Assembly: GCA_015179125.1 (NCBI GenBank)
Contig: WHVA01000086.1
Location: 62,001 to 126,000, forward strand
DNA: 64,000 bases
Source: Gautieria morchelliformis
Lineage: Eukaryota; Basidiomycota; Agaricomycetes; Gomphales; Gomphaceae
Direction of reading: 5' to 3'
In this document: piece after piece, positions 36,878-46,917 of the stretch
How positions within the stretch are numbered: the first letter of the stretch is position 1
How the letters are laid out: every line of letters starts with the position of its first letter
The notes under the pieces: model-generated
Seen by the model: only the letters and a program-made list of their open reading frames with translations
Told to the model about the DNA's origin: nothing
The model's database searches: none
Position numbers and translations under genes: made by a program

Positions 36878-37374
36878 TGTAGAGGACAGGAATTATAGGC
36901 AGTAGGTATGGACTTGTTATTCAAAAGAATAGACTAGAAATCAATTCACTCTCTCAGTGAATTTAGTGGTCACTCTAAATATATTATACACTACCTAGAA
37001 ATCAATTCACTACAGAGCATTTCTAGGTTAATAAATGCAAAGACTACTAGACTAATTTACTTGCCTCTCTCAGTGAATTTAGTGGTCACTGAGAGAGGGG
37101 GAAATGTGTTCCACTGCGCATGTACTACTACCCGGCCCTTTAGCGCCCAAGAGCTCGCGCGTCGAAGTCATTTCAGACTCCGCTGGGTGCAGCCGCTTGT
37201 GAAAGTAGGAATAACAAATGAAATAGAGAGACAAGAAATGAGTGGAAAATTTCGAAAATAACCAGAGAAATGGATGCATAATACAAGAGCAATGTGAGAA
37301 GAAATTGGAAGGCCACACAACAAATTGGATATATTATGCTTGATTTTGGTGCAGGAGCATAAATGCACCCAACA
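36878..37374 (-). repeat. Copia 5' LTR
   Basis: 497 bases, matching the other LTR except for one missing A (AACAAATG against AACAAAATG). Ends at the CCCAC duplication. Confidence 0.93.
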
Positions 37375-37457
37375 CCCACTGCGGAAGAAATTTCCGAAAA
37401 TACGGAACATGGTCCACCGGAAGCAGAAGATGCGTCGGATTTTGTGACGCGCAGCGG

Positions 37458-40400
37458 GTGAGATGTGTGCCCCTGCTGCCTGTACATAACCGGTTTGCCT
37501 GTCTTGAAGTAGAGAATGAAAAGCCCCCACTCCCCTCACTTCGTACAGACCCACCGGATAAAGTCACACAAAAACCAAATCCGACACCCCATCCATCCCG
37601 CATCCGCCCTTGGGAGAGACGCCTTCCAAGGCGCTATGTTGTTGCTACCACCCCTGGCCCCAAGTCACTAGTCATTAAGGTGGAGATCCAGACGACAGAT
37701 ACGGCGGAAGTCAAATCTGGACCCGCCCTTGTCGATTGCGGGGCCACTGGTCAGTTTATGGACCGGGACTATGTGGAACGGAACTGACTGACCACGCGGA
37801 AGTTGCAACGTGCAATCCCGGTGTTCAATGTGGATGGAAGCCCCAATGAGGCAGGGTCCATCACGGAGATAGTAGACACAATTCTCCGCTACGATGGACA
37901 CTCAGAACGCACTTCCTTTGCAGTCACCAGCCTGGGGAAGCAAGACATCATCCTCGGGTTTACCTGGCTTCAGGAGCACAACCTGGAGATCAATTGGCAG
38001 ACTCGGAAGGTACTGATGAGTCGATGTCCAGCCAAGTGTCACATGTGCCGGTCGGAAGTGTGGAAGGAGCGCCAGGAGCAGCGGAAGACCTAACGGCTCA
38101 TACAGACATGTCGTTCTGGCCCCCATCCACTGCTTGCAGAAGAAGACTCCGAAGCGGAATTTGAACCGGATCCCACTTCCAATTCCGATTCCGACTCCGA
38201 CATCATCCGACTCGGCCTGGAAGACACTCTGGTGGAAGGGGAGCGCTTGCTGTACGTAAACCTTCCGCCGGAGGCGGAACACATCCGCGCCACCAGAAAT
38301 ATTTCGCAATGCATTGCTGAAGCCTCCAAGAGGCATGATAGAGTGGAGGCGGAAATTCCGGAGTACCTGCGGGAGTTCGAGGACGTCTTTTCCAAGGAGT
38401 CGTTTGATGCCCTGCCTCCACGGAAGCTGTGGGACCACGCCATCGAGTTGGAGCCTGGGTCAAAGCCCACCAACTGCAAAGTCTACCCGCTGTCACCCAA
38501 GGAGCAGGTAGAGCTCGATGCATTCCTTGCGGAAAACCTCCGTACAGGGAGGATCCGCCCCTCCAAGTCACCCATGGCATCTCCGGTGTTCTTCATCAAG
38601 AAGAAGGACGGCTCGCTCAGACTTGTGCAGGATTACCGGGCCTTGAATGCGATCACGATCAAGAACCGGTACCCCATTCCACTCATTTCCGAACTGATCA
38701 CACAACTCCACGGGGCAAGGTACTTCACTAAGCTGGATGTCCGCTGGGGCTTCAATAATGTCCGGATCCGGGAGGGAGACGAGTGGAAGGCCGCATTCTG
38801 CACCAACCGAGGACTCTTTGAGCCACAGGTCATTGGCCTCACCAACAGTCCTGCCACGTTCCAGACGATGATGAATGTCATTTTCCGTGACATGATAGCA
38901 GAAGGGGTTGTCTGCGTCTACCTCAATGACATCCTCATCTTCACAAAAACAATGTCTGAGCATCGGGAAGTCGTGTGGAGAGTGCTGGAACGGCTCCGGG
39001 AGTACAACCTGTGTCTCAAGCCGGAAAAGTGCGAATTTGAGCGGACACGGATAGAGTATCTTGGGTGATTGTGTCGGAAGGAAAGGTGGAAATGGACCCA
39101 GTCAAAGTTTCCGGTGTGTCGGATTGGCCAGTGCCGTGGAACAAGAAGGAGGTCCAGTCCTTCATTGGGTTTGTCAATTTCTACCGGCAGTTCATCAAGG
39201 ACTTCTCCGGCCACGCCCGTGCCCTCTTCGACCTCACCAAGAAGGAGGTTGGATGGCGGTGGGGAGAGCCGGAACAGGCCTCCTTTGACAAACTCAAAGA
39301 GCTGATCACTTCTGCCCCGGTCCTGATCTCTCCCGACGACTCTCACCCTTATTGAGTCGAGGCGGATTCCTCCGACACAGCTACCGGAGCGGTCTTGTCA
39401 CAACAGTCATCGGAAGATGGTGGGGGGTGGCATCTGATTGCCTTCCTCTCTAAGAGCCTTAGTCCGGTCGAGCGGAACTATGAGATCCATGACAAGGAGA
39501 TGCTGGCAATCATCCGAGCGCTGGAGGAGTGGCGACACTTCCTCGAGGGTGCTCTATGCCCATTTGAGATCTGGACAGACCACAAGAACCTCGAGTATTT
39601 CCGCACATCTAAGAAGTTGAACAGACGACAAGCACGGTGGTCCCTACACCTGTCCCGGTTCGACTTCATGCTCCACCACCGCCCCGGCCGCACCATGGGC
39701 AAGCCCGATGCCCTATCCCGCCGTGCGGATCATGGAAGCGGAAGTGGAGACAACGCGGATATGACACTACTCCGCCCAAGTCTCTTTGCAATCCGTGCCC
39801 TAGAAGGAGTGACTGCAGTTGGGGCGGAAGCGGAAATGCTCCGGGATATCCGGAGGCAGTACCGGAATGGAGAGAAGGAGGAGTCGGTGGTGAAGGCAGT
39901 GGAGGAACTTTGGAAAGGGCACTCACGGTCGGTACGGGCAGCGGAATGGTCAGAACGTGATGGACTGCTCCACTTCAGAGGCAAGGTCTACGTTCCAGGT
40001 GGGGCGGACCTCCGCCGCCGCATCGTGTCCCAGCACCATGACACACGGGTCGCTGGGCATGCTGGGAGGTGGAAGACGCTGGAGTTAGTGGCTCGGAATT
40101 ACTGGTGGCCTCAGATGTCCCGCTACATTGGACAGTACGTGAAGACATGTGACCTTTGTCTCCGAACCAAAGCACAACGACATCCGCCCGTCGGAGAACT
40201 TGTTCCGCTCCCGATTCCCAAATCCCGCTGGGACACCATCAGTGTTGACTTCATCGTTGAACTCCCAGAGTCTCATGGCTACGACGCGATCATGAACGTC
40301 GTGGATTCGGTAAGCAAGGTGTCCTACTTCATTCCGATGCACACGACGATCACAGCCCTTGGAGCGGCCCGCCTGTTCCTTGCACATGTCTGGAAGTTGC

Positions 40401-41644
40401 ATGGGCTCCCGAAGCAAGTTGTTTCCGACCGAGGTCCGCAGTTTGTCGCGGAACTGACTCGGGAGCTCTACCGCCTGCTCGGCATAAAGCTGGCTACCAC
40501 CACAGCGTACCATCTGCAGGGTGATGGACAGACGGAACGGGTCAATCAGGAGTTGGAGCAGTAACTCCGCCTCTTTGTCAATGAGAGACAGGATGACTGG
40601 GATGAGTTACTTCCACTGGCGGAATTCCAATACAACAACCATGTCCATTCCGCCACACAACAGACTCCCTTCATGCTTGACTCCGGACGACACCCGCGGA
40701 TGGGCTTTGAACCACGCCAGGCTGACTCCCGACTCGAGATGGTCAACGAGTTCCGAGACCGCATGGACTCCACCCTTTCGGAAGCCAAGTCGGCCCTTGC
40801 AAAGGCCAAGGATGACATGGCAAGGTACTACAACCAACGCCGGGTTCCTGCCCCGGAGTACCAAGTTGGAGACAAGGTGTATCTAGATGCAAGTGACATC
40901 TGCACCACATGCCCTTCGCAGAAGCTTGCCCACCGCTACCTTGGGCCCTTCACAGTGATGCGGAGAGTTGGGCGGAATGCATACCGCCTCCGACTTCCGA
41001 TGTCCATGTCCCGCCTCCACCCCGTCTTCAACGTGGTGAAGTTACTCCCTATGCTTGAGGACCCAATTCCAGGTCGGAAGGCTCGTCCACCACCTCCGCC
41101 GGAAATTGTAGATGGGGAAGAGCATTATGTGGTGGAACGGATCCTGGACAGCCGGTTTGTGCGAGGACGACTCCAATTCCTCATGAAATGGGAAGGGTAT
41201 GGGTACGAGGAGAATTCGTGGGTCCCAGAGCAAGATGTTTCCGCTCCAGACAAACTCCATGAGTTCTATAGGACACACCCTGGTGCCCCTCGCCGAATCC
41301 GCTCGCTGGCATTTCAATCCCTCATGTCCCGTGCTTCGAGGACACAGCACGCTAGAGGGGGGGTGATGTCAGGGGACACCCTGTTTTCCATTTCCAGTTC
41401 CGACACCACACCCAGTTCCGACTCCATTTCCGACTCCGGTTCCGGTTCCGATTCCATCTCCGCCTCTGCTTTCGGAAATGATTCCGCTTCTGGGAGAAAT
41501 TCCACCAGTTCTGCTCACCTTGCCAGTTCCACTCCAACTTCCGACTTCCACTCTTGGAACAGTGTCGGAAATCAAGCGACTTGCGTAATAGGTGGCATCA
41601 AGGGTCGATCAAGGGTCAGGGTGGTCAGGGAGATGCAGGGTTGA
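37458..41644 (+). pseudogene. element C pol: protease-RT-RNaseH-integrase-chromodomain, multiply mutated
   Basis: Pol overlaps the gag stop (GGGTGA) by four bases. Protease: LVDCGATGQFMDRDY. RT: AYLND where YLDD is expected ([11 protein letters not shown], about 38920), and a six-base loss turning QVMFFGL into QVIGL. Frame and stop lesions relative to element B: TGA in VERN*LT (about 37786), TAA near 38091, a one-base loss near 39064, TGA in PYRVEA (about 39353), and TAA in EQYLRL (40561). Later domains are readable: RNase H, zinc HHCC (HHDTRVAGHAGRW; CDLCLRTKAQ), integrase (SVDFIVEL; VSDRGPQF), GPF motif LGPFTVMRRVGRNAYRL, and chromodomain HYVVERILDSRFVRGRLQFL. The frame stays open into the 3' LTR to TGA 41642-41644. 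Confidence 0.88.
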
Positions 41645-41855
41645 TGGCGGGTGTCAAGTGTTGTCCTTGGCTGCGCAGCGTAGTATAATACGGGCTCGCT
41701 GACATTGGGGGTCCTTAGACTTTTCTCTTTGGATTTCCCCTTGTCAGGTGAGATCCCCTCTCTTGTATACTCTGTTCATTTATACATACTTTGGATTTCG
41801 CCTTATCAGTTGTGTGGTAGTGTGATCTCCACAACCAGCCAGGGTTGCCCTTACA
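41367..41855 (+). repeat. 3' LTR of element C
   Basis: 489 bases, TGTCAGGGGACACC to CCCTTACA, preceded by AGAGGGGGGGTGA. TATAATA is at about 41687. The U3 repeat tract is in frame with pol. Confidence 0.93.
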
Positions 41856-41896
41856 GGGGTGGAGTCGGGACATGGACATCGGAAGTCAGAGGCGGT
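41856..41896 (-). pseudogene. 41-base piece of element A pol between C and a Copia solo LTR
   Basis: Matches the minus-strand pol sequence around MSRLHPVF (as in element B near 56000). It shows that C and the solo LTR both landed in A. Confidence 0.8.
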
Positions 41897-42394
41897 TGTT
41901 GGGTGCATTTATGCTCCTGCACCAAAATCAAGCATAATATATTCAATTTACTGTATGGTGTTTCAATATCTTCTCACATTGTTCTTGTACCATGCATTCA
42001 TTTCTCTGTTTATTTTCGAAATTTTCCAGTCACTCTCTACCTCTCCATTCCATTTTGTTATTTCTATTTTCACAAGCGGCTGCACCCAGCGGAGTCTGAA
42101 ATGACTTCGATGCGCGCGCTCTTGGGCGCTAAAGAGCCGGGTAGTAGTACATGCACAGTGAGACAGATTTCCCCCTCTCTCAGTGACAACTAAATTCACT
42201 GAGGGAGGCAAGTAAATTAGTCTAGTGTTCTTTCGATTTATTGACCTAGAAATTCTCTGTAGTGAATTAATTTCTAGGTAGTGTATAATATATTTATAGT
42301 GACAACTAAATTCACTGAGAGAGTGAATTAATTTCTAGTCTATTCTTTTGAGCAAGCAGTCCATACCTACTGCCTATAATTCCTGTCCTCTACA
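41897..42394 (+). repeat. Copia solo LTR with GCGGT target-site duplication
   Basis: 498 bases, TGTTGGGTGC...CTCTACA, in the opposite orientation to the complete Copia element and clearly diverged from it. It is flanked by GCGGT (41892-41896 and 42395-42399), so it marks a Copia insertion into element A followed by LTR-LTR recombination. Confidence 0.92.
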
Positions 42395-42978
42395 GCGGTA
42401 TGCATTCTGTCCAACCCTCCGCATCACTGTGAAGGGCCCAAGGTAGCGGTGGGCAAGCTTCTGCGAAGGGCGTGTGGTGCAGATGTCACTTGCATCTAGA
42501 TACACCTTGTCTCCAACTTGGTTACTCCAGGGCAGGAACCCGGCGTTGGTTGTAGTACCTTGCCATGTCATCCTTGGCCTTTGCAAGGGCCGACTTGGCT
42601 TCCGACAGGGTGGAGTCCATGCGGTCTCGGAACTCATTGACCGTCTCGAGTCGGGACTCAGCCTGGTGTGGTTCGAAGCCCATCCGCGGGTGTCGTCCGG
42701 ACTCAAGCATGAAGGGAGTCTGTTGTGTGGCGGAATGTACATGGTTGTTGTATTGGAATTCGGCCAGTGGAAGCAACTCATCCCAGTCATCCTGCCTCTC
42801 ATTGACAAAGAGGCGGAGATATTGCTCCAACTCCTGATTGACCCATTCCGTCTGTCCGTCACCCTGCGGATGGTACGCTGTGGTGGTAGCCAGCTTTATG
42901 CCGAGCAGGTGGTAGAGCTCCCGAGTCAGTTCTGCGACAAACTGCGGACCTCGGTCGGAAACAACTTGCTTCGGGAGC
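42395..42978 (-). pseudogene. element A pol, integrase middle/C-terminal part
   Basis: Minus-strand integrase: PKQVVSDRGPQFVAELTREL, GDGQTEWVNQELEQYL, FQYNNHVHSATQQTPFML, and the GPF module start LGPFTVMRRVGQNAYR. The sequence is interrupted at 42978 by element D and continues at 49508. Confidence 0.85.
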
Positions 42979-43343
42979 TGTGAGGGCAACACTAATGACG
43001 AAGCCACAACCAAAGATACTCAAGGAGATAAGAGCCAATACTAGGACAATGACCAACTGTGTAGTGGGTATCCTCAGTTTATAACTCTACCAACGATAGA
43101 TACATGGGGACTTGCCTGTGTAGTGGGTATCCTCAGAGATCAAGCTGAGGAAACGCCACCACACGGGCTACAGTCTTATAGCACTGGCAAGGCTTACATA
43201 ATAGGGGAGACGGAAACTTGTAGAAGGTTACGGAGTGTGACATGTGACGGAGTGTGACGGGATGTGATGGAAGGTGACGGAAGGTTATGGAAACTCATGG
43301 AAGGAAATAGAAACTTGTGGAAGGAAATGCGTGAACCCTGACA
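42979..43343 (-). repeat. 3' LTR of element D
   Basis: 365 bases. Its U3 has a (TGACGGAAGG)-like degenerate tandem tract that is about 20 bases shorter than in the other LTR. Confidence 0.92.
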
Positions 43344-43396
43344 TCACCCCCCTCTCAATGCTTGTCGTCCCGACAAGCACAGCTGCCACCTAGTCC

Positions 43397-43975
43397 TCAA
43401 CATCCACCGAGACATCGTTTCCAAGTATGCCACAGGCGGGACCACCATCTCTCCTGGCCCTTCCCTTCCTGGTAATGCAGGTCAATGATGAGCTCAGGGA
43501 GATTGGGGTCCATGGGCAAGTGCGGCCCTCGGAACCTTGCTCGACGTATTCGCTCTCCTGCCATGTTGAGGAAACGCCGCCCCACCCAGCCTTCGAAAGT
43601 GTAGGGGGTTCCACAAGGGGGGGTTCCATCGTTGAGGAAGACAGGGTCGCTGATGTAGTACGTGTTCTCTCGTCTGTGTCAGGGTCTGAGGAATGCAAGT
43701 GCAGGGCGAGTGGGCGCCTGACTCTCCGCTGGTGTGAGGTCCTCAGAGCTGACGGACCACTTTGAAGACCATGCAACATCGAGATCACGGCAGTCAAGCA
43801 TCCTTTGTAGCTTGGCTTCACTGGCTGCTCTGGATGACGAGAAGCCGGAGAAGTGCAGGAGGGTGGGATCGACACGTGACATGTTTGGCAGGTCAGAGAG
43901 GTTTTGGGTGAAGCTGGGGAGGGCAACAAGCTCAGTGGCGGGCGAGGACATGGTTGATGGATGTGGTAGGGTCAA
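43397..43975 (-). CDS. element D: additional ORF between pol and the 3' LTR, function unknown
   Basis: The first frame runs from 43975 (MTLPHPSTMSSPATE) through LPNMSRVDPTLLHFSGFSSS to ALAFLRP near 43680. A second frame continues with NTYYISDPVFLNDGTPPCG, YTFEGWVGRRFLNMAGERI and a Trp-rich end ERWWSRLWHTWKRCLGGC, stop 43399-43397. The two read as one protein of about 190 residues if one base change near 43680 is allowed. No transmembrane segment, zinc finger or env-like motif is seen. Chromovirus pol normally ends at the polypurine tract, and family A/B/C has no such ORF. It may be a captured or accessory gene, or a degraded host fragment. Confidence 0.4.
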
Positions 43976-44057
43976 TGCAGTGGAAGTGAGCGGTCACAGG
44001 TGGAGAGGGGATATATAGCTTATCGGAATGAATTGGTTAGGCGGAGGCCGATATCGC

Positions 44058-44980
44058 TTATCTTTGGGGTTCTGGACCCTTGACATCATAAGTAGAAGCC
44101 CTGCCTGCTGTCCAGTCGAAGAGAGTTTGCCTGGAAGGTTCTGTGAAGTTCTGAAATCTCTGGAAGGGGAGGGACATGTATGTGGCTGCTGAAATACGCT
44201 GAGGTGCCTCTGGGTTCTGCCAGTGAAATTCTTTAACGAGTCGCTTTGCCCCAGAGACATCTTTCGCTGGTAGCCAGAGATCGTCGGCAGCTCCATAGCC
44301 CTTCCAGCGCACGAGATACTCCAACCTTCCACGGAACATCCTGCTGTCTAGAATCCTTTCAACTTCATATTCTTTGGCTCCATCCCGTATGACAGGGGGG
44401 GGGGGGGTGGAGGGGCATGACGTTCAAGGATTGGGTCATCTTCATATGGCCGAAGCAGGACAACAGAGAACACTGGATGTGTGCGACCAAAGGATGGAGG
44501 AAGATTTAGACCATAGGCATTTCGTGAGACCACCTTATTAACAGTGTAGGGGCCGAGCCACTTGTGGTCTAGCTTCTTCATTGGGCGAGTGGTTGTGATG
44601 TTTTGTGCATTGAGCCAGACCTTGTCACCAAGCTTATAAACTGGGGCTGCTTTATGGTGCACGTCATAGAAGCGTGCCATGTCCTCTGCTGCCTTGGACA
44701 GGGCCGAACGAGCTTCTCTTGTGGCCGCTTCCATCCGTGTTGTGAACTCATCCAGGGCTTCAAGTCGAGTTTCCCGGACTGGTTCCAGTCCCAGCCTTGG
44801 ATGTTGGCCACTGTCCAACATGAAGGGTGTAGTCTGGTTTGAGGCATGGATTCGGTTGTTATAGGCAAACTCGGCCAAGGATATCCATTCAAACCAATCA
44901 TCCTGACGCTGGTTGATGAATAGTCGAAGGTATTGCTCAATCTCCTGATTAACCCTTTCAGTCTGTCCATCAGTTTGGGG
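44058..44980 (-). pseudogene. element D pol C-terminus: integrase end and chromodomain
   Basis: Minus strand, from PQTDGQTERVNQ at the inversion edge through AEFAYNNRIHASNQTTPFML, MEAATREARSALSKAAEDMA and the GPY module LGPYTVNKVVSRNAYGLNLP to a poly-Pro stretch. A G-run at about 44395-44408 shifts the frame. The chromodomain follows in the next frame (FRGRLEYLVRWKGYGAADDL; WLPAKDVSGAKRLVKEFHW). It is the same protein as the plus-strand core at 44983-46917, separated by the inversion. Confidence 0.85.
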
Positions 44981-44982
44981 GA

Positions 44983-46917
44983 GTCTTCTTTGTGAAGAAA
45001 AAGGACGGCAGTCTTAGATTTGTGCAAGACTACCGGAAGCTCAATGATATAACAATCAAGAATGCCTATCCTTTGCCCCTTGTTCCAGACATCATGAATA
45101 AGATTGCTGCTGGAAGGGCTAAATACTTCACAAAGCTTGACATTCGCTGGGGATATAATAATGTACGCATAAAAGAAGGAGATGAGTGGAAGGCAGCCTT
45201 TCTGACAAATAGGGGCCTGTATGAACCTCTAGTCATGTTCTTTGGACTCACGAACAGCCCAGCAACCTTCCAGACGATGATGAATGACATCTTCAAGAGT
45301 CTCATCGATGAAGGGGCTGTGGTGGTGTTCATGGATGACATTCTCATCTTCACAGAGTCGCTTGAAGAACATCGTAGGATTGTACGACGTGTCCTTGAAA
45401 TCCTCCGGGCCAACAACCTGTACCTCAAACCTGAACAATGCCTATTTGAGCAACTAGAGGTGGAGTATCTCGGCCTCATCCTCTCTCAAGGACAGGTTGC
45501 CATGGACCCAGTCAAGGTTGCAGGGGTGCGGGACTGGCCAATACCACGTAACATCACTGAAGTCAAATCATTCCTTGGTTTCATCAACTTCTACCGTAGA
45601 TTTGTGGAAGACTTCTCACACATTGCAAAGCCCCTCAACCAGTTGACAAAACAGGATGCCCAATGGTCTTGGGATCCAAATGGCCCAGAGCAAATGTCCT
45701 TCGACAAGCTCAAACTCCTCATCACCTCAACACCGATCCTTGTCCTCCCTGATCAAGACAAACATTTCCGTCTTGAAACAGATGCCTCAGCCTATGCCAC
45801 AGGAGCAGTACTGTCCCAGCTATGTGATGATGGCAAATGGCGGCCTGTGGGGTTTGTCTCCAAAAGCCTCAATGATGCTGAATGCAACTATGCCATCCAT
45901 GACAAGGAGCTTCTTTCTGTGATTCGGGGATTAGAGGAATGGCGCCACATCTTAGAGGGAACGAAGCACAAGATTGAGATTCTCAATGACCATCAGAATC
46001 TCACCTACTTCCGCACTGCACAAAACCTGAACCGTCGTCAAGCACGCTGGTCACTCTACCTCTCTCGCTTTGATTTTGAGCTGATCCATCGTCCTGGTCG
46101 TCATTCAGCCAAGCCTGATGCACTCTCACGACGCGTGGATCATAAGCAGGGGGAGGAAGACAACCAAAATCAAGTCTTACTTACCCCTGACTTGTTCCAC
46201 ATCAAGGCGAATCCTCCAGAGGCTGGTGCACAGTTAGTCCCAGGTGAAGGTGATGCTTTCCTCAATCGAGTAAGGAACTGTGTAGACCGGGATGAAAAGG
46301 TTGTCAAGGCTCTCAAAGAACTGGGCTCCTCTGGAAATTTACGAGGAGAAGAGTGGTCTGAACAGGATGGGCTTGTCCTCTATCACAACAAAGTGTACGT
46401 GCCGCTTGATGCAAAACTACGACATGACATAGTGAAAGCGCACCATGACATGCCTCTCACCGGTCACCCTGGTCGTTGGAGAACCACTGAACTAGTTGCT
46501 CGGAGCTACTGGTGGCCTGGGATGGGACATTACATTGCAAAATACGTGAAGGCCTGTGACCTGTGCAACCGGACAAAAACCTTCCCTGCTTCTCCCATTG
46601 GCAAGCTTCTACCAAACCGTATCCCAGACCGTAGATGGCAGGTTATGTCTGTTGACTTGATTGTAGAACTGCCTACCAGTCATGGCTATGATGCTCTCCT
46701 TGTTGTCGTCGATCGCCTCTCAAAGCGTGCACATGTCATTCCCACCACTTCAGATGTAACTTCGGTGGGAGTTGCCCGACTCTTCCGTGATCATGTTTGG
46801 AAACTTCATGGGCTCCCTGAAGAAATCATCAGTGATCGAGGCACACAGTTCATCTCCCAGTTCATGCATGAACTGAACAAACTTCTTGGTGTCAAAGTCG
46901 CTGCCTCTACTGCCATA
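44983..46917 (+). pseudogene. element D pol core (RT, RNase H, integrase), inverted
   Basis: Open for about 640 codons on the plus strand, opposite to the rest of D. It begins inside RT at VFFVKKKDGSLRFVQDYRKL. It contains [20 protein letters not shown] and the catalytic VFMDDILIF, then RNase H ([36 protein letters not shown]), the HHCC zinc site (HHDMPLTGHPGRW; CDLCNRTKT) and integrase (MSVDLIVELPTSHGYDALLV; IISDRGTQFISQF). It breaks at KVAASTA, exactly where the minus strand at 44980 resumes with PQTDGQ. All catalytic residues visible here are intact, so the inversion rather than point decay is the main lesion. The continuation to 47007 is antisense of the D protease-RT linker. Confidence 0.9.

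Larger units (their letters stand above)
32121..37374 (-). mobile_element. Ty1/Copia element, very young, inside element C gag
   Basis: 5254 bases with target-site duplication CCCAC (32116-32120 and 37375-37379). On the minus strand the LTRs run TGTTGGGTGC...CTCTACA. The two LTRs (32121-32618, 36878-37374) appear identical except for one A in a short A-run, so insertion is recent. A polypurine tract (CTTGAGGGGGCG on the minus strand) abuts the left LTR, and the primer-binding region is next to the right LTR. Gene order on the minus strand (gag, protease, integrase, RT, RNase H) is diagnostic of Copia. Despite the youthful LTRs, pol has frame breaks near 35450, 35240-35045 and 33400. Confidence 0.95.
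31027..37461 (+). pseudogene. element C gag, split by the Copia insertion
   Basis: Retrotransposon capsid/nucleocapsid protein. ATG 31027 (MDPDDRLRNMEKELTRNRMK) is the first in-frame ATG; the frame is open further upstream to about 30829, across the primer-binding site. It continues through a capsid-like region (GRAFFNTCSIYFAIVGDLFP; AARFANKVIRHEAKGKGDYF) and a CCHC zinc knuckle CFRCRQPGHYARECPQ (about 31986-32033). At 32120 the ORF runs into the Copia LTR and stops at 32148. The last 29 codons resume at 37375 and end FVTRSG with TGA at 37459-37461, overlapping the start of pol. Apart from the insertion the gag frame is open. Confidence 0.88.
30360..41855 (+). mobile_element. Ty3/Gypsy chromovirus element C, inserted in A, 5' LTR damaged
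   Basis: Plus-oriented member of the same family as A and B, lying head-on to A inside A's pol. The order is damaged 5' LTR (to 30839), self-priming site, gag, protease, RT, RNase H, integrase, chromodomain, polypurine tract AGAGGGGGGGTGA and 3' LTR (41367-41855). Its gag is interrupted by a Copia element (32121-37374). The two LTRs differ at roughly ten positions over about 450 aligned bases, so C is older than its Copia guest. Because the 5' end is rearranged, no target-site duplication can be shown. Confidence 0.88.

Noticed and set aside
43180..43340. CRISPR-like or satellite array of GGAAGGTGACGGAAGG units
   Set aside because: It is a short degenerate tract inside the D LTR, has no spacers, and is repeated in the other LTR.
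44983..46917. A separate plus-oriented Gypsy element nested in D
   Set aside because: There are no LTRs or target-site duplications at its edges, and both edges complete the broken D protein exactly, so it is an inversion within D.
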